64,000 nt of DNA from Anaerolineaceae bacterium (GCA_026708325.1 JAPOVC010000006.1:1-64000), one strand, 5' to 3'. Counted from the first letter of the stretch, positions 32,508 to 41,843 are shown. Numbers and translations are program-made. Notes: generated by a model from the letters alone, not told the origin.

Positions 32508-32693
32508 ATGGGAGCCAAAAAGAAGGTTGACAAGCCCCGCAAACCTGCCCGGACCAAACCCGGTGCACCGGCTGAAAACAATGACAGGCCCTGGCCAACG
32601 CTGGAAAACGAAGTAATGGAAGAACTGGCCTGGAACATCCAGAGGAATCGGAATAAACCCGGTTCCATCCCGTATCCGTTTAACCGTGAGTGA
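32508..32693 (+). CDS. Putative antitoxin of a VapBC-like pair
   Basis: 61-aa basic protein (MGAKKKVDKPRKPARTK..., ending IPYPFNRE). CAGGGAA lies before ATG 32508. Its last eight bases overlap the start of a PIN-domain gene, the usual antitoxin-toxin layout. No DNA-binding fold can be recognised, so the call rests on size and position. Confidence 0.5.
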   Translation: MGAKKKVDKPRKPARTKPGAPAENNDRPWPTLENEVMEELAWNIQRNRNKPGSIPYPFNRE

Positions 32694-33123
32694 ATCGGGC
32701 TACGTCCTCGACACCAACATCATTATCGAAAGAGGTAGTTATCCACCGGACAGCAGGGTAGTCCGGTGGTTTGATTCTCTGTCACGTGACAGGCTGTTTC
32801 TGACGCCGCCGGTCTATGAGGAAATGCTGAACGGCATAGACGAAACTGACAGGGAGAATCCCGCAAGACAGCGGAAATGGCTTGAAGAGTTCAGAGGGAG
32901 ATACGGGTGGCTGGATCTCCCGCAGGGAAGGTCGGTCATCATGACGGAAGACATGGCAGGTCTAATCGTGGAACATTCCGGAAACATCCCCAGGACAATC
33001 TATGTGGACTTCCTCTAAGGAATGATCGCGATCAATCATGAAATGGTGGTCGCCACCAGAAATGAGAAGGACTTCAGGCGACTCGGGATCCCTTTTGTCA
33101 ACCCCTTCAGATACAGGGGTTAA
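32686..33123 (+). pseudogene. PIN-domain toxin (VapC-like) with in-frame stop
   Basis: The GTG start at 32686 overlaps the antitoxin gene. Translation gives YVLDTNIIIE (first catalytic Asp) and then 110 codons to TAA at 33016-33018. The same frame continues for 34 codons with the conserved PIN C terminus, INHEMVVATRNEKDFRRLGI then PFVNPF, and ends at 33121-33123. The total, 145 codons, is the normal VapC length. One nonsense codon at a position usually holding a hydrophobic residue therefore removes the last strand and helices. The toxin is probably inactive, or made only by readthrough. Confidence 0.8.
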
Positions 33124-33142
33124 TGCGCTCCTGCCCTGATTG

Positions 33143-33970
33143 TCAGCCCAACCAGGGCCGCACCATGTCGGCCTCGATTTTCAGGCCGGCCCACTCGTCA
33201 TCGTCCGGCCCGTCGTAAATCAGCGTGTAGGGGCCGGAAAAGCCGCCCTGGTCGCAGACCTGCAGGCAACGTTCAAAGTCAGCGGCGTCGGGTTGCAGCG
33301 GCGACGTGAAGCTGCACTTGGCGTGGGTGGAGCCGGCGTAGGGCATGATCTGCGCGAAGTCGTCGTACTTGTCCACGCCCTTCCAGTTGCCAAAGTCGAC
33401 ACAGAGGCTCACCTGGTCGCGCAGGGGTTCCAGCAGTTCGCAGACGCGGTCGGGCGTGCCGGTGACGTCGAACCAGTTTTCGGTCATCAGATTCACGTTG
33501 TGCTGCGCCGCCACGTCGGCCAGGGAGGCGAGGGCATCGCGACTGCGGGCGACGGCGCCGTCGTCGAGGGTCTTGCCGCCGATGACGCGCGCGGAGTCCG
33601 CGCCCAATACACCGGCGACCGCCAGCCAGCCCTCGATCCAGGCCAGGTCGCGCGCCTGGTGTTGCGGGCTGCTGATGTCGCCGTCGTCGATGAGCAGCGA
33701 GAAGATGGACACGCCGGCCTCCTCATGCGCCGCGCGTACCCGTTCGAGGTAGGCATCGTCCAGCTGCGACAGGTGAAAATGGCAGATCTCCAGGGTGTGG
33801 ATGCCAAAAGCGGCCAGGCGCGCGGGCAACTCCAGCAGGGTCAGGGCGCCCGGCCCCCAGGGTTCGCTGTAAGTCTTTTGCGGTTTTTCCGGGCTGTCCC
33901 ACCAGCTGGGCCCAAGTTGACGGTGCAGGCTCCAGGTGGATACCGACAGACGTCTTCCATTCTCCGCCAT
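33143..33970 (-). CDS. Sugar phosphate isomerase/epimerase-like TIM barrel
   Basis: 275-aa member of the xylose-isomerase-like barrel family. Recognisable are ISTWSL-type strand 1 (LSVSTWSLHRQLG), LEICHFH, NLMTENWFDVTG (metal-binding Glu), SLCVDFGNW, STHAKC (His) and YTLIYDG. These residues form the divalent metal site. ATG 33970 has GGGAGAATG upstream. It lies 64 bp downstream of priA. Substrate unknown. Confidence 0.8.
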   Translation of the reverse strand: MAENGRRLSVSTWSLHRQLGPSWWDSPEKPQKTYSEPWGPGALTLLELPARLAAFGIHTLEICHFHLSQLDDAYLERVRAAHEEAGVSIFSLLIDDGDISSPQHQARDLAWIEGWLAVAGVLGADSARVIGGKTLDDGAVARSRDALASLADVAAQHNVNLMTENWFDVTGTPDRVCELLEPLRDQVSLCVDFGNWKGVDKYDDFAQIMPYAGSTHAKCSFTSPLQPDAADFERCLQVCDQGGFSGPYTLIYDGPDDDEWAGLKIEADMVRPWLG

Positions 33971-34034
33971 GACATTCTCCCACAGCGCTCCAACTGCCTT
34001 CATCATAACGACAGGGCGCAACGGTGGCCAGGAA

Positions 34035-36788
34035 CTACAGCAGGTCCAGCGGGTCGAGGTCGATGATCCAGTCGCGGCCCGGCTGCAGTTCATCCAGCGC
34101 GAGGCCGGGGTCGGGGCTGCGCAGCAGCAGGTGCCAGCGGTACTGCCGGCGAATGCGCGTAAAAAAGCAGGGCGCGGGCCCGATCAGTTCGCTGCCGCTC
34201 AGGTCCTTCGCTTCGATGATCTGGCGCAACTGTTCGGCCGCCTGGCGGGCCTCCTGTTCGGCACGGACCTCGCTTTCCCGCTGGATGAGAACGCGCGCCA
34301 GGCGCCGGAAGGGTGGATGCCCGAGGCGACGGCGCCAGTCGATCTCCTGTTCGTGGAAGGCGCGGTAGTCCTGGTCAACGGCCGTCTGGATGGCGTAGTG
34401 CTCCGGCTGGTAGGTCTGCAGAATGGCGCGCCCGCCAGCCAGCCCGCGGCCGGCGCGGCCGGCCGTCTGGGTCAGCAACTGAAAGCTGCGCTCGCCGGCG
34501 CGGAAGTCCGGCAGGTTGAGCCCGTGGTCGGCGTTGACCATGCCCGCCAGGGTCACCAGGGGCAGGTCCAGCCCGCGAGCGATCATCTGCGTGCCCACCA
34601 AAATGTCCGCCTCGTGATCGCTGAAGCGCTGCAGCAGGCGGTCATGGGCGACGGGGCTGCGGGCGCTGTCGGCATCCCAGCGCAGGACGCGGGCGCGCGG
34701 GAAGAGGCGCTGCAATTCCTGTTCGACCTGCTGGGTGCCGGCGCCGAAGTAACGAATGCGACGCGAGTGGCAGTCCGGGCAAGTGCGCGGCGGGGCGCGC
34801 TCAAAGTCACAGAGATGACAGCGCAATCGGCCGTCGTGGCGGTGCCAGGTGAGGGAGTTGTCGCAATTCGGGCAGCGCTCCACATGGCCGCAATCGCGGC
34901 AGAACACCCAGGTGTTGGCGCCGCGCCGGTTGAGAAAGAGCAGGGCCTGCTGCCGGTTGGCCAGCACGTCACGCAGGCCCGCCTGCAGGGCGCGGCTGAA
35001 AATGCTGGTGTTGCCGCTGCGCAGTTCGCTGCGCATGTCGACCAGCCTCACCGGCGCCAATTCGACCATCAGCGCCAGACCGGCGGGAGCCGGCACGTAG
35101 CGCGATTCCAGTTCACTGGCCTCGGTCAATTGTCGGATGCGCCGGCGGTGGCCCATGATGCGTTGCGGCAACTCCAGCAAACGCAGTTCTCCCCGTTGCG
35201 CGCGAAGAAAGGTCTCGACGTCCGGCGTGGCGCTGCCCAGCAAGAGGATGCCGTCGTTGTCCTGCATCATGGTTTCGGCCACGCTGCGCGCGTGGTAATA
35301 AGGGATGGCTGCGTCCGGCCCCTGGCGGTAGCTGGAGTCGTGTTCCTCGTCGAGAATGACGAGGCCGACGTCCGGCAGGGGCGTGAACAGCGCCGAACGG
35401 GTTCCGACCACCACCTGAATCTCGCCCGCGCGGGCCTGGCGCCAGATGTGGTGACGTTCTCCCTCGCCGAGGCCGCTGTGCGCCACAGCGACCTGACCCG
35501 GGAAGCGGGCCGTGACGCGACGCAGGGTCTGCGCGGTGAGCGCGATTTCCGGCACCAGGAACAACGCCTGACGGCCCTGTTGCAGAACGCGTTCGATGGC
35601 GCGCAGGTAGATTTCGGTCTTGCCGCTGCCGGTGACGCCGAAGAGCAAAAAGCGACGCTTTCTTGCCTCCCGGACTTGCGGCCTGCGCCCTGTTTCTGCC
35701 TCGATTTCCCGCCAGACGGTCAGCTGCCCGGGCGTCAGCGGCGGCGCCTCCTCCGGCACGTAGTCCCGCGCCACCCGGGCGTTGAACCAGCCCTCGGCGC
35801 TGCCAAGGTGAATCAGGCCGGCGTCCTCCATGCGACGCAGACCGGCGAGCGTTATGCCGGTCTCCTGCTGCAAGTGGCGGGTCGCCACGGGCGCGTCCGC
35901 CCGGGCCAGCAACTGCAGAACGCGCAGCGGTCGCTGCGCCTGGCGCAGATTGAGCAGCGTCGCGTCCAGCTCGCCGGGAGGGACGGCGGAGACCAGTCGT
36001 TCGTCGTCGCCTGAGGCAACGCGACGCAGCAAGCCCTCGCGTTCCGCGCGCCGCAGGGTCGCGCGGTCCGTGGCGGAACGTGTCAGGGCCTCCTGCAGCG
36101 GCAGGCCGGTGGGGCCGGCTTCCGCCACCTGCTGCAACAGTTCCGCGCGTCGCGAGCGGCGACCGGGGAAATGGCGTCGGGCGTCGATGCTGTCGCGGGG
36201 AATGGCCAGGGCAGCCGTGCGCAACTGTCTCGGGCGCGCCGGCGGCAACAGGGCCGGTTCGCTGCGCAGCAGGCCGGCAGCCTCCAGCCTGCGGACCGTT
36301 TCACGCCAGTCGCTTTTCGGCAAGGCGCTGCCGATTTGCGTGTTGGTCAGCGGGCCACGGCTACCCAGAAGGTCCAGCACACGCCTGGCCAGGGAGTCCA
36401 GCTCTGTTGCGTCCTCAAGCTGCGCGCCTTCGATCAGGGAAACGCGCAAGCCGCGCCGGCTGCCCAGGCCGGGGGGCAGGAACAGCCACAGGCAGGGACC
36501 GGGCGGCATGCGGAAGCGCCGGCTGATCCAGAGCGCCAGTTCGATCTGCCGCGCGTTAAGGAAGGGCTCGGGATCAAGAAGCGCCTCCAGCGGCCTGGTC
36601 TGCGCGATCTCGCTGTGACTATCGAGGCTCACCAGGATGCCGGGTTGCAGGCCGGTGCCGAAGCGCACGCGCAGCAACTGGCCGGGCCGGACCTGGTCCT
36701 GCAGGGCTTTGGGGACGTGCCAGGTGAAGGTACGCGGCAGGGGCAGGTTGAGGGCGACCTGGGCGAAGCACTCGGGCCTGGAGGACAT
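34035..36788 (-). CDS. priA: Primosomal replication-restart helicase PriA
   Basis: 917-aa PriA, long for the family. The N-terminal DNA-binding part (LPRTFTWHVPKALQDQVRPG) is followed by a helical insertion. The helicase core has GVTGSGKTEIYL (Walker A), DEEHDSSYRQ and the zinc-binding cluster (CRDCGHVERCPNCDNSLTWH, then CHLC and CPDC). GRAGRG is motif VI. It reloads DnaB at stalled forks. A TATACT (36816-36821, minus strand) 27 bp before the ATG may be the -10 box. Confidence 0.95.
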   Translation of the reverse strand: MSSRPECFAQVALNLPLPRTFTWHVPKALQDQVRPGQLLRVRFGTGLQPGILVSLDSHSEIAQTRPLEALLDPEPFLNARQIELALWISRRFRMPPGPCLWLFLPPGLGSRRGLRVSLIEGAQLEDATELDSLARRVLDLLGSRGPLTNTQIGSALPKSDWRETVRRLEAAGLLRSEPALLPPARPRQLRTAALAIPRDSIDARRHFPGRRSRRAELLQQVAEAGPTGLPLQEALTRSATDRATLRRAEREGLLRRVASGDDERLVSAVPPGELDATLLNLRQAQRPLRVLQLLARADAPVATRHLQQETGITLAGLRRMEDAGLIHLGSAEGWFNARVARDYVPEEAPPLTPGQLTVWREIEAETGRRPQVREARKRRFLLFGVTGSGKTEIYLRAIERVLQQGRQALFLVPEIALTAQTLRRVTARFPGQVAVAHSGLGEGERHHIWRQARAGEIQVVVGTRSALFTPLPDVGLVILDEEHDSSYRQGPDAAIPYYHARSVAETMMQDNDGILLLGSATPDVETFLRAQRGELRLLELPQRIMGHRRRIRQLTEASELESRYVPAPAGLALMVELAPVRLVDMRSELRSGNTSIFSRALQAGLRDVLANRQQALLFLNRRGANTWVFCRDCGHVERCPNCDNSLTWHRHDGRLRCHLCDFERAPPRTCPDCHSRRIRYFGAGTQQVEQELQRLFPRARVLRWDADSARSPVAHDRLLQRFSDHEADILVGTQMIARGLDLPLVTLAGMVNADHGLNLPDFRAGERSFQLLTQTAGRAGRGLAGGRAILQTYQPEHYAIQTAVDQDYRAFHEQEIDWRRRLGHPPFRRLARVLIQRESEVRAEQEARQAAEQLRQIIEAKDLSGSELIGPAPCFFTRIRRQYRWHLLLRSPDPGLALDELQPGRDWIIDLDPLDLL

Positions 36789-36843
36789 GGCAGGCGGACA
36801 GTGTTTTACAGGGTCAGTATAGCGTGGCCGGACGTCGTCGCGT

Positions 36844-38214
36844 TCAACGAATGGGAAAGAGATCGGAGAGCGGGCCCATCAACCCGTTGGCGTCGCGGGC
36901 GGCGATCGCGAGGCTGGAGAAATTCTGTGGCAGGAAGCCGTCCCATGTGACGCTGTTGCTGCTCTCGATATCAAACTGCACGTAGCGTCGGGCGCCGGGT
37001 CGGCGCAGGGCCACGACGTAGGCGCTGGCGCCCGGCACCGGTTCCCAGACCAGGGTGCGCCCGCCGTTTTCCGCCTCACGCAGGGCGATGTTGCGTGGCG
37101 GACGTGGACCGTCGGCGAGGGCGGTGACGATGGCCAGCACGGCCCGGGTCACACGCGTGAGGTAACTGGCCTGCACGATTTCGATGGTATCGCGGGCGTT
37201 GTTCTGGCGCGTACTGTCCTCAAGGCTCTGTATCAGGCGGAAGGCGGGGTAGCCGGCTTCGCTGAAGGTGATGTGGTCGCTGTAACGTCCGGCGCGGTCG
37301 GCGCTGTCGTGCAGGACAAGCTCGAGATCAGGGACGTGATTGAGGGCCAGCAATTCGACGCTGCGAGCTGCCTGACGCGAGGGCGACGTATCCGGGCCAT
37401 CCGAATAGACGCGCAGGCGGTCGGGATCGCTGTTGCCCTGCGCGTCAAGGGGGCTGCCGATGCTGTCGAGGTTGATCATCAGGCGGACGTCGATGCCGCT
37501 GGGCTTCAGGTAATCGTGGACGAAAGAGATGCTGCCGCGGCGTCCCACTTCCTCGGCGGAAAAGGCGACGAATATGATGGCGCTGCGATGCGGGCGCGAA
37601 CTCAGCACGCGCGCCAGTTCGAGCAGGGCGGCCACGCCGCTGCCATTGTCGTTGGCGCCCGGCGCGGGCGCGACCCCATCGTTCTGGTTGCTGCCGGTGC
37701 TGTCGTAGTGGGCGCCGATGAGCAGCGTACCGGCCGCGGGTTCGCTGCCGCTGAGAAAGGCCACGATGTTGCGCGCCTCGCTGCGGACGCCGGCCCAGTC
37801 CAGATTGAAAGGCTGCGGAAAGACGACCAGCCTGCCCTGGGAGGCGGCGCGGATGCTCTCAAACTGGCTCAGCACCCAGTCCGCCGCAGCCCCAATCCCG
37901 CGGTTGGGGTTTCCGTAGCCGGAGTTGACGTGGCGTGTTTCGAAGCCCTGAAGGGTGGCGACGTGCGAAATCAGGCGGTCCGATTCGATCTGGTTGCCAT
38001 AATTTAGCAACAGGGACGTTGCGTCCGGCGCACCCGTGACGGCGGCCGGCGGCAGTTGCTGCGGGCTGAGAGTGGCATAGCCGATCGTGGGTTGTGGCGT
38101 GGCGCTGGGCGTGGGAATCAGGGTCGGCGGGCCGGTACGGGTTCCCAGGTCGCAGGCGAGCGCTGCCAGCGCCAGCGCCGCAAGAACGAGTGTGACCCTG
38201 GCGACCGGTTTCAT
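36844..38214 (-). CDS. M28 family aminopeptidase, lipoprotein
   Basis: 456-aa exported zinc peptidase. Signal peptide with lipobox LAALAC (Cys about 21), then a Thr/Pro-rich spacer. The catalytic domain shows GAHYDSTG (His, Asp), GANDNGSG (bridging Asp), FSAEEVGRRGS (Glu pair) and SDHITFSEAGYPAF (late His), all M28 ligands. The last 90 residues look like a fibronectin-type module. It sits on the outer face of the membrane and trims peptides. A TGTGATACT extended -10 ends about nine bases before the ATG. Confidence 0.9.
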   Translation of the reverse strand: MKPVARVTLVLAALALAALACDLGTRTGPPTLIPTPSATPQPTIGYATLSPQQLPPAAVTGAPDATSLLLNYGNQIESDRLISHVATLQGFETRHVNSGYGNPNRGIGAAADWVLSQFESIRAASQGRLVVFPQPFNLDWAGVRSEARNIVAFLSGSEPAAGTLLIGAHYDSTGSNQNDGVAPAPGANDNGSGVAALLELARVLSSRPHRSAIIFVAFSAEEVGRRGSISFVHDYLKPSGIDVRLMINLDSIGSPLDAQGNSDPDRLRVYSDGPDTSPSRQAARSVELLALNHVPDLELVLHDSADRAGRYSDHITFSEAGYPAFRLIQSLEDSTRQNNARDTIEIVQASYLTRVTRAVLAIVTALADGPRPPRNIALREAENGGRTLVWEPVPGASAYVVALRRPGARRYVQFDIESSNSVTWDGFLPQNFSSLAIAARDANGLMGPLSDLFPIR

Positions 38215-38223
38215 GGCGCGGAT

Positions 38224-38232
38224 AGTATCACA
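38224..38232 (-). promoter_or_regulatory. Extended -10 of the M28 peptidase gene
   Basis: Minus-strand TGTGATACT. Nine bases separate it from ATG 38214, so the mRNA would have a very short or no leader. Confidence 0.4.
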
Positions 38233-38252
38233 AACGGCCGCGCAGGCGGTTC

Positions 38253-38765
38253 TCAGTCCTTGCGCACGATTTCCCAGGCGAGATGGTTAAGTTCGGGGAA
38301 GAGCAGCTTTTCACAGGCAAGGCGCACGGCGCCGCTGCTGCCGGGCAGGGACACGACCAGGGTGCGGCGGTAGACGCCGGCGCTGGCGCGGCTGAACATG
38401 GCCGCCGGGCCGATGTCCTCGAAACTGAGCATGCGAAACAGCTCGCCGAAGCCGGGCAGGGTCTTTTCCAGGTGGCGACTGAGGACGTCGAAGGTGGTGT
38501 CGCGCGGGCTGATGCCGGTGCCGCCGTTGAAGACAATGATCTGGATGGCGGGCATGTCCGCGAGCTCCTGCAGGGCTGCAGCCACCTGGTCGGGCTCATC
38601 GCGAATGAGACGGTAGGCCCCGACGCGATGGCCGAGCGCTTCCAAACGCTCCGTCAACCAGGCGCCGTTGCGGTCCGTTTCCGGCGTGCGGCTGTCGCTG
38701 ACGGTAACGAGGGCCAGGGTGACGGGCTGGTCGCCCGCGCGCTGGTGGTGTTCGGCTACGCCCAT
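38253..38765 (-). CDS. moaB: Molybdopterin adenylyltransferase-like MoaB/MogA protein
   Basis: 170-aa molybdenum-cofactor protein that adenylylates molybdopterin before metal insertion, or its MoaB relative. Conserved elements: [28 protein letters not shown] and [12 protein letters not shown]. Length is typical. No other cofactor gene is nearby; the gene stands upstream of the M28 peptidase. Confidence 0.9.
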   Translation of the reverse strand: MGVAEHHQRAGDQPVTLALVTVSDSRTPETDRNGAWLTERLEALGHRVGAYRLIRDEPDQVAAALQELADMPAIQIIVFNGGTGISPRDTTFDVLSRHLEKTLPGFGELFRMLSFEDIGPAAMFSRASAGVYRRTLVVSLPGSSGAVRLACEKLLFPELNHLAWEIVRKD

Positions 38766-39145
38766 GAGAGTGCCCTGTTACGCATTGTCACTGATTCAGC
38801 GGGTAGAGCAGGTGTTGGTGGATGCGCGTCAGGCCGATCTGCGGGGAGCTGCGGCCTGGCGATACGAGGCGGGGCTGCGAGATTCAGGCGCCGCAGGGAT
38901 GGAGCGACTGTTGTTGACTGCCGATTCTTCTGCGTGAAGTTCCGGGTCGCTACCCTCATATCCGTCCCCATCCAGCGCTCAATCAGGCGCAGTCTTTCCT
39001 CTTTCGACATGTCCGCCGGAATGACCAGACACCCCGTGTCTTCGCCCCTTGCATGGGCAAGGCCTGTTGCGCACTACGAATCAGGCGTCCACCAGCTTTG
39101 CTCACAACCTGCCTCCAGTATTGTGAGGGCAAGGCTCTTTTTTGC
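38766..39145. other. 380-bp stretch with only doubtful frames
   Basis: An 84-codon minus-strand frame (38756-39010, beginning MSKEERLRLIERWMGTD) and a 57-codon plus-strand frame from 38764 are open, but neither shows a family signature. The stretch lies next to a decayed toxin gene and may be worn accessory DNA. Confidence 0.3.
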
Positions 39146-39352
39146 CTAGGGGGCCGCCCTGATTTGTCGAATAATTTTCCTCAGGGCGTTTCGTTCTGCC
39201 AGATTCAGGTCAACTCTATCACCTTTTGCGTAGAAGTCGAGCAGGTATACACTGTTTGCTGTAGTTGAAGAAACGAAGCAGATGAAGACCCGGTAGCCCC
39301 CGCTATTCCCCTTGCCACGGCCGGCGAATCGACTCTTGCGGGTCCGCTGCAC
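39146..39352 (-). pseudogene. RelE-type toxin, N-terminally truncated
   Basis: Codons 1-68 from a GTG read RTRKSRFAGRGKGNSGGYRV, then YLLDFYAKGDRVDLNLAERNALRKII, which is the C-terminal two thirds of RelE/HigB-like ribonuclease toxins. The N-terminal helix and strand are missing in this frame; upstream lies a different frame (39303-39497). It is most likely a decayed toxin gene. Confidence 0.55.
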
Positions 39353-39497
39353 AGATCTCCTGTAGCCAGAGTTCCCGCTCTTCTTCCGCCATGTCAGTGC
39401 GGAACTCCTTCAGTTTAATCCTGCCCCCTGCGTGCGCAACAGCCTCACGCGCAGCCAGGACAAGCTCTTTTCCCTGTTTACTCATCTCGTGCTTCAC
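39303..39497 (-). CDS. Small antitoxin-like frame upstream of the RelE remnant
   Basis: 64 codons (MKHEMSKQGKELVLAAREAV..., rich in Glu and Arg) overlapping the toxin remnant by 50 bases. The beginning resembles N termini of antitoxins partnered with RelE-like toxins, but the DNA-binding part is absent. It could instead hold the frameshifted N-terminal toxin sequence. Confidence 0.35.
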   Translation of the reverse strand: MKHEMSKQGKELVLAAREAVAHAGGRIKLKEFRTDMAEEERELWLQEICAADPQESIRRPWQGE

Positions 39498-39604
39498 TCA
39501 CACGCCAGATCAGGGTTTGCTGCTTAAGGACCGATGCAACGCAGGCGATCATTTCTTTGCCCTCGGCTGCGATGGGGTCAGGATAGTCGGGCGGGGAAGG
39601 GGCC

Positions 39605-39928
39605 TCAGTCGTCGCGCAGGCGACGGGTCGCGCGTTGTTCCTCCAGCGGGTCTTCCAGGCTGACCATGTCTTCGTCGTCAAGGTCTTCTTCATCGGCCAG
39701 GCGCTGCGCCAGGCGTTCGTTGCGCTTGGCCCGCGCCCGCTGTTCCCGATCATTCTCCTGACTGTAACCGCGCCAGATGAAGACCATGCTGCCAACGGCC
39801 CCGGCCATGAACAGCGGGGCGACCAGGTCCAACTGGCCGCTGTCAAAGACGGTCACGAAGATGATGATGATGGCCACAGCCAGCCAGATGGCGATGGTGG
39901 ACACCATGCGGGTGATGTCGATCTTCAT
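39605..39928 (-). CDS. Small membrane protein with charged C-terminal tail, unknown
   Basis: 107-aa protein with two hydrophobic helices (about residues 9-30 and 36-54), then a strongly charged segment (NDREQRARAKRNERLAQRLADEED) likely to form a coiled coil. ATG 39928 overlaps the sixA stop by four bases, so it is translated with sixA. No family recognised. Confidence 0.65.
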   Translation of the reverse strand: MKIDITRMVSTIAIWLAVAIIIIFVTVFDSGQLDLVAPLFMAGAVGSMVFIWRGYSQENDREQRARAKRNERLAQRLADEEDLDDEDMVSLEDPLEEQRATRRLRDD

Positions 39929-40398
39929 CCGCGGGTCTCCAGGGCATCGAAGACGCGCGGCGTGATCAGCCATTCCAGGATGCCGTGGCGGGCGCCGGGG
40001 TCGAGTTTGAGGCGCGCCAGGCCGCCGGGCTTCATGCTAACCTGCGCGCCGCTGAGTTCCTGCACGACTATGGGCAGAAAGGGGTTATGGCCCACGCAGA
40101 GCAGGTCCGCGTCGCTCGGGAGTTCATACAGCAGCGCAGGCAGGTCCGCGGCACTGAAGCCGTAGTCCAGCGCCTGGCGTTCCTCGACCTCGACTCCCAG
40201 CGTGGCGGCGACGATGTCGGCCGTCTGGCGGGAGCGGACGCGCGGGCTGCTGAAGATGCGCGCCGGCCGTATCTCCAGACGCGCCATGACCCGTGCGGCC
40301 CTTTCCATACGGCGGATGCCGGCGGGCGTGAGGCGGCGCTGCGCGTCGCGGACGTTGTGCGCTTCCGCCTTGCCATGCCGCAGAAGATAGAGACGCAT
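39925..40398 (-). CDS. sixA: Phosphohistidine phosphatase SixA-like
   Basis: 157-aa histidine phosphatase. RHGKAEAH at residues 7-14 gives the catalytic His, SSPRVRSRQTA the second Arg site, and VGHNPFL the second His. It may remove phosphate from phosphohistidine proteins or from small molecules. Stop overlaps the following small membrane protein gene. Confidence 0.87.
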   Translation of the reverse strand: MRLYLLRHGKAEAHNVRDAQRRLTPAGIRRMERAARVMARLEIRPARIFSSPRVRSRQTADIVAATLGVEVEERQALDYGFSAADLPALLYELPSDADLLCVGHNPFLPIVVQELSGAQVSMKPGGLARLKLDPGARHGILEWLITPRVFDALETRG

Positions 40399-40465
40399 GG
40401 TCAGACCTCGCCATTAAACGCAAACGGAGCCCGGGGCCCCGATTGGCAGGACTTGTATTGCGGAG

Positions 40466-40537
40466 AGCGGGAGATGAGATTCGAACTCACGACATCTTCC
40501 TTGGCAAGGAAGCATTCTACCGCTGAATTACTCCCGC
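40466..40537 (-). tRNA. tRNA-Gly (GCC anticodon)
   Basis: 72-nt cloverleaf: acceptor GCGGGAG/CTCCCGC, anticodon stem CTTCC/GGAAG and loop TTGCCAA, T-arm GTGAG-TTCGAAT-CTCAT, discriminator T. It is a single-gene unit. Confidence 0.95.
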
Positions 40538-40547
40538 ATGTGACAAC

Positions 40548-40556
40548 AGTGTAACA
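40548..40556 (-). promoter_or_regulatory. Extended -10 of tRNA-Gly
   Basis: Minus-strand TGTTACACT, ending about 10 bases before the tRNA 5' end, a typical spacing for a stable-RNA promoter. Confidence 0.55.
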
Positions 40557-40598
40557 TACTTCCCGCTCCGCGCAAGCGAATGACCATCGAGGTGCTGT

Positions 40599-41843
40599 TT
40601 GACCGCAGAAGAACGTCGCGCCTGGCGCGTGTGGCTGTTGTGGAATGGCGGCCAGGCCTTGCTCTCGTCGCTGGCCTTCACCGCCATCATGATCTACCGC
40701 ATCACCGAGGTGGGCCTGTCGCCCCTGGAACTGGTGCTGGTGGGCACGGTGATGGAAATGGTGGTCTTCCTCTTTGAAATCCCCACCGGAGTCGTGGCGG
40801 ACGTGCACAGCAGGCGCCTTTCCATGCTCATCGGAACGGTGCTCATCGGCCTGGCCTTCATTCTCGAGGGGCTGGTGCCCGCTTTTGGCGCGCTGCTGCT
40901 GGCGCAGGCGATCTGGGGTCTGGGCTACACCTTCACCAGCGGCGCCAGCGAAGCCTGGATCAGCGACGAAATCGGCGAGGAAGCGGCGTCGCGCGCCTTT
41001 TTGCGGGGCGCGCAGGCGGGCACGGTGGCCGGCCTGCTCGGGATCGTTGGCAGCATCCTGCTGGCCAGCATCCAGATCAACCTGCCCATCGTGCTGGCCG
41101 GAGTCCTGATGCTGGCCCTGGCGGGTCTGCTGGCGCTGGTCATGCCGGAACGCCACTTCAGTCCCCTTGCGCGTGAGGAACGGGACAGCTGGCGCGCCAT
41201 GCGGGCCACCCTGCGCGCGGGCCTGGACCTGCTGCGGCGACGGCCCGTGCTGCGCCTTGTGCTGCTGGTGGAGTTGATCGCCGGGCTGTACAGCGAGGGC
41301 TACGAACGTCTGTGGCAGAAACACATTCTGGACAGCTTCACCCTGCCGACCGTGGGAGGGCTGCAACTGCAACCGGTCGCCTGGTTCGGGCTCTACCAGC
41401 TGGTGGCCAGCGTCGGCGTCATCGGCCTGACGGAGCTGCTGGGCCGGCGCGTGCGGCTCACGCGCCAGGGACCCGTCATGCGCGCGCTGCTGCTGCTCAA
41501 TCTGGCCATCGTGGCGGGCATTGCGGTCTTTAGCCTGACGGACAGTCTGGCAGTGGCCGCGCTGGCGCTGCTGGTCCTCACGGCGACTCGCGCCGCCGCG
41601 ATTCCCGTCAGCAACGCCTGGCTTAACCAGAGCGCCGAGCCGGAAATACGCGCCACGCTGTTCTCGCTCCACGGTCAGGTCAATTCGATCGGGCAGGTCG
41701 TCGGCGGGCCGCCGGCCGGTTTGATCGGGCAACGCTCGCTGCGCGCGGCGCTGCTGGCCAGCGGCGTGGTGCAGACCTGTTCGCTGCCGCTGCTGGGTCT
41801 GGCGCTGCGACGGGCGCCGGCGGAGGCGGGTGGAGACGACTAG
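40599..41843 (+). CDS. MFS transporter
   Basis: 414-aa membrane protein with 12 predicted helices. The N-terminal half shows EIPTGVVADVHSRR, the loop 2-3 motif of major facilitator proteins of the YcaD/tetracycline-like group. TTG start at 40599 with GAGGTG upstream; no ATG exists in frame nearby. Its stop overlaps the stop of the convergent pentapeptide gene by four bases. Substrate unknown. Confidence 0.82.
   Translation: MTAEERRAWRVWLLWNGGQALLSSLAFTAIMIYRITEVGLSPLELVLVGTVMEMVVFLFEIPTGVVADVHSRRLSMLIGTVLIGLAFILEGLVPAFGALLLAQAIWGLGYTFTSGASEAWISDEIGEEAASRAFLRGAQAGTVAGLLGIVGSILLASIQINLPIVLAGVLMLALAGLLALVMPERHFSPLAREERDSWRAMRATLRAGLDLLRRRPVLRLVLLVELIAGLYSEGYERLWQKHILDSFTLPTVGGLQLQPVAWFGLYQLVASVGVIGLTELLGRRVRLTRQGPVMRALLLLNLAIVAGIAVFSLTDSLAVAALALLVLTATRAAAIPVSNAWLNQSAEPEIRATLFSLHGQVNSIGQVVGGPPAGLIGQRSLRAALLASGVVQTCSLPLLGLALRRAPAEAGGDD

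Noticed and set aside
32686..33123. Readthrough or recoding of the PIN toxin stop as selenocysteine or pyrrolysine
   Set aside because: The codon is TAA, which is not used for either amino acid, and no recoding structure is seen; a nonsense mutation is simpler.
33936..36014. 692-codon plus-strand frame opposite priA
   Set aside because: Antisense shadow; PriA has a complete motif set on the other strand.
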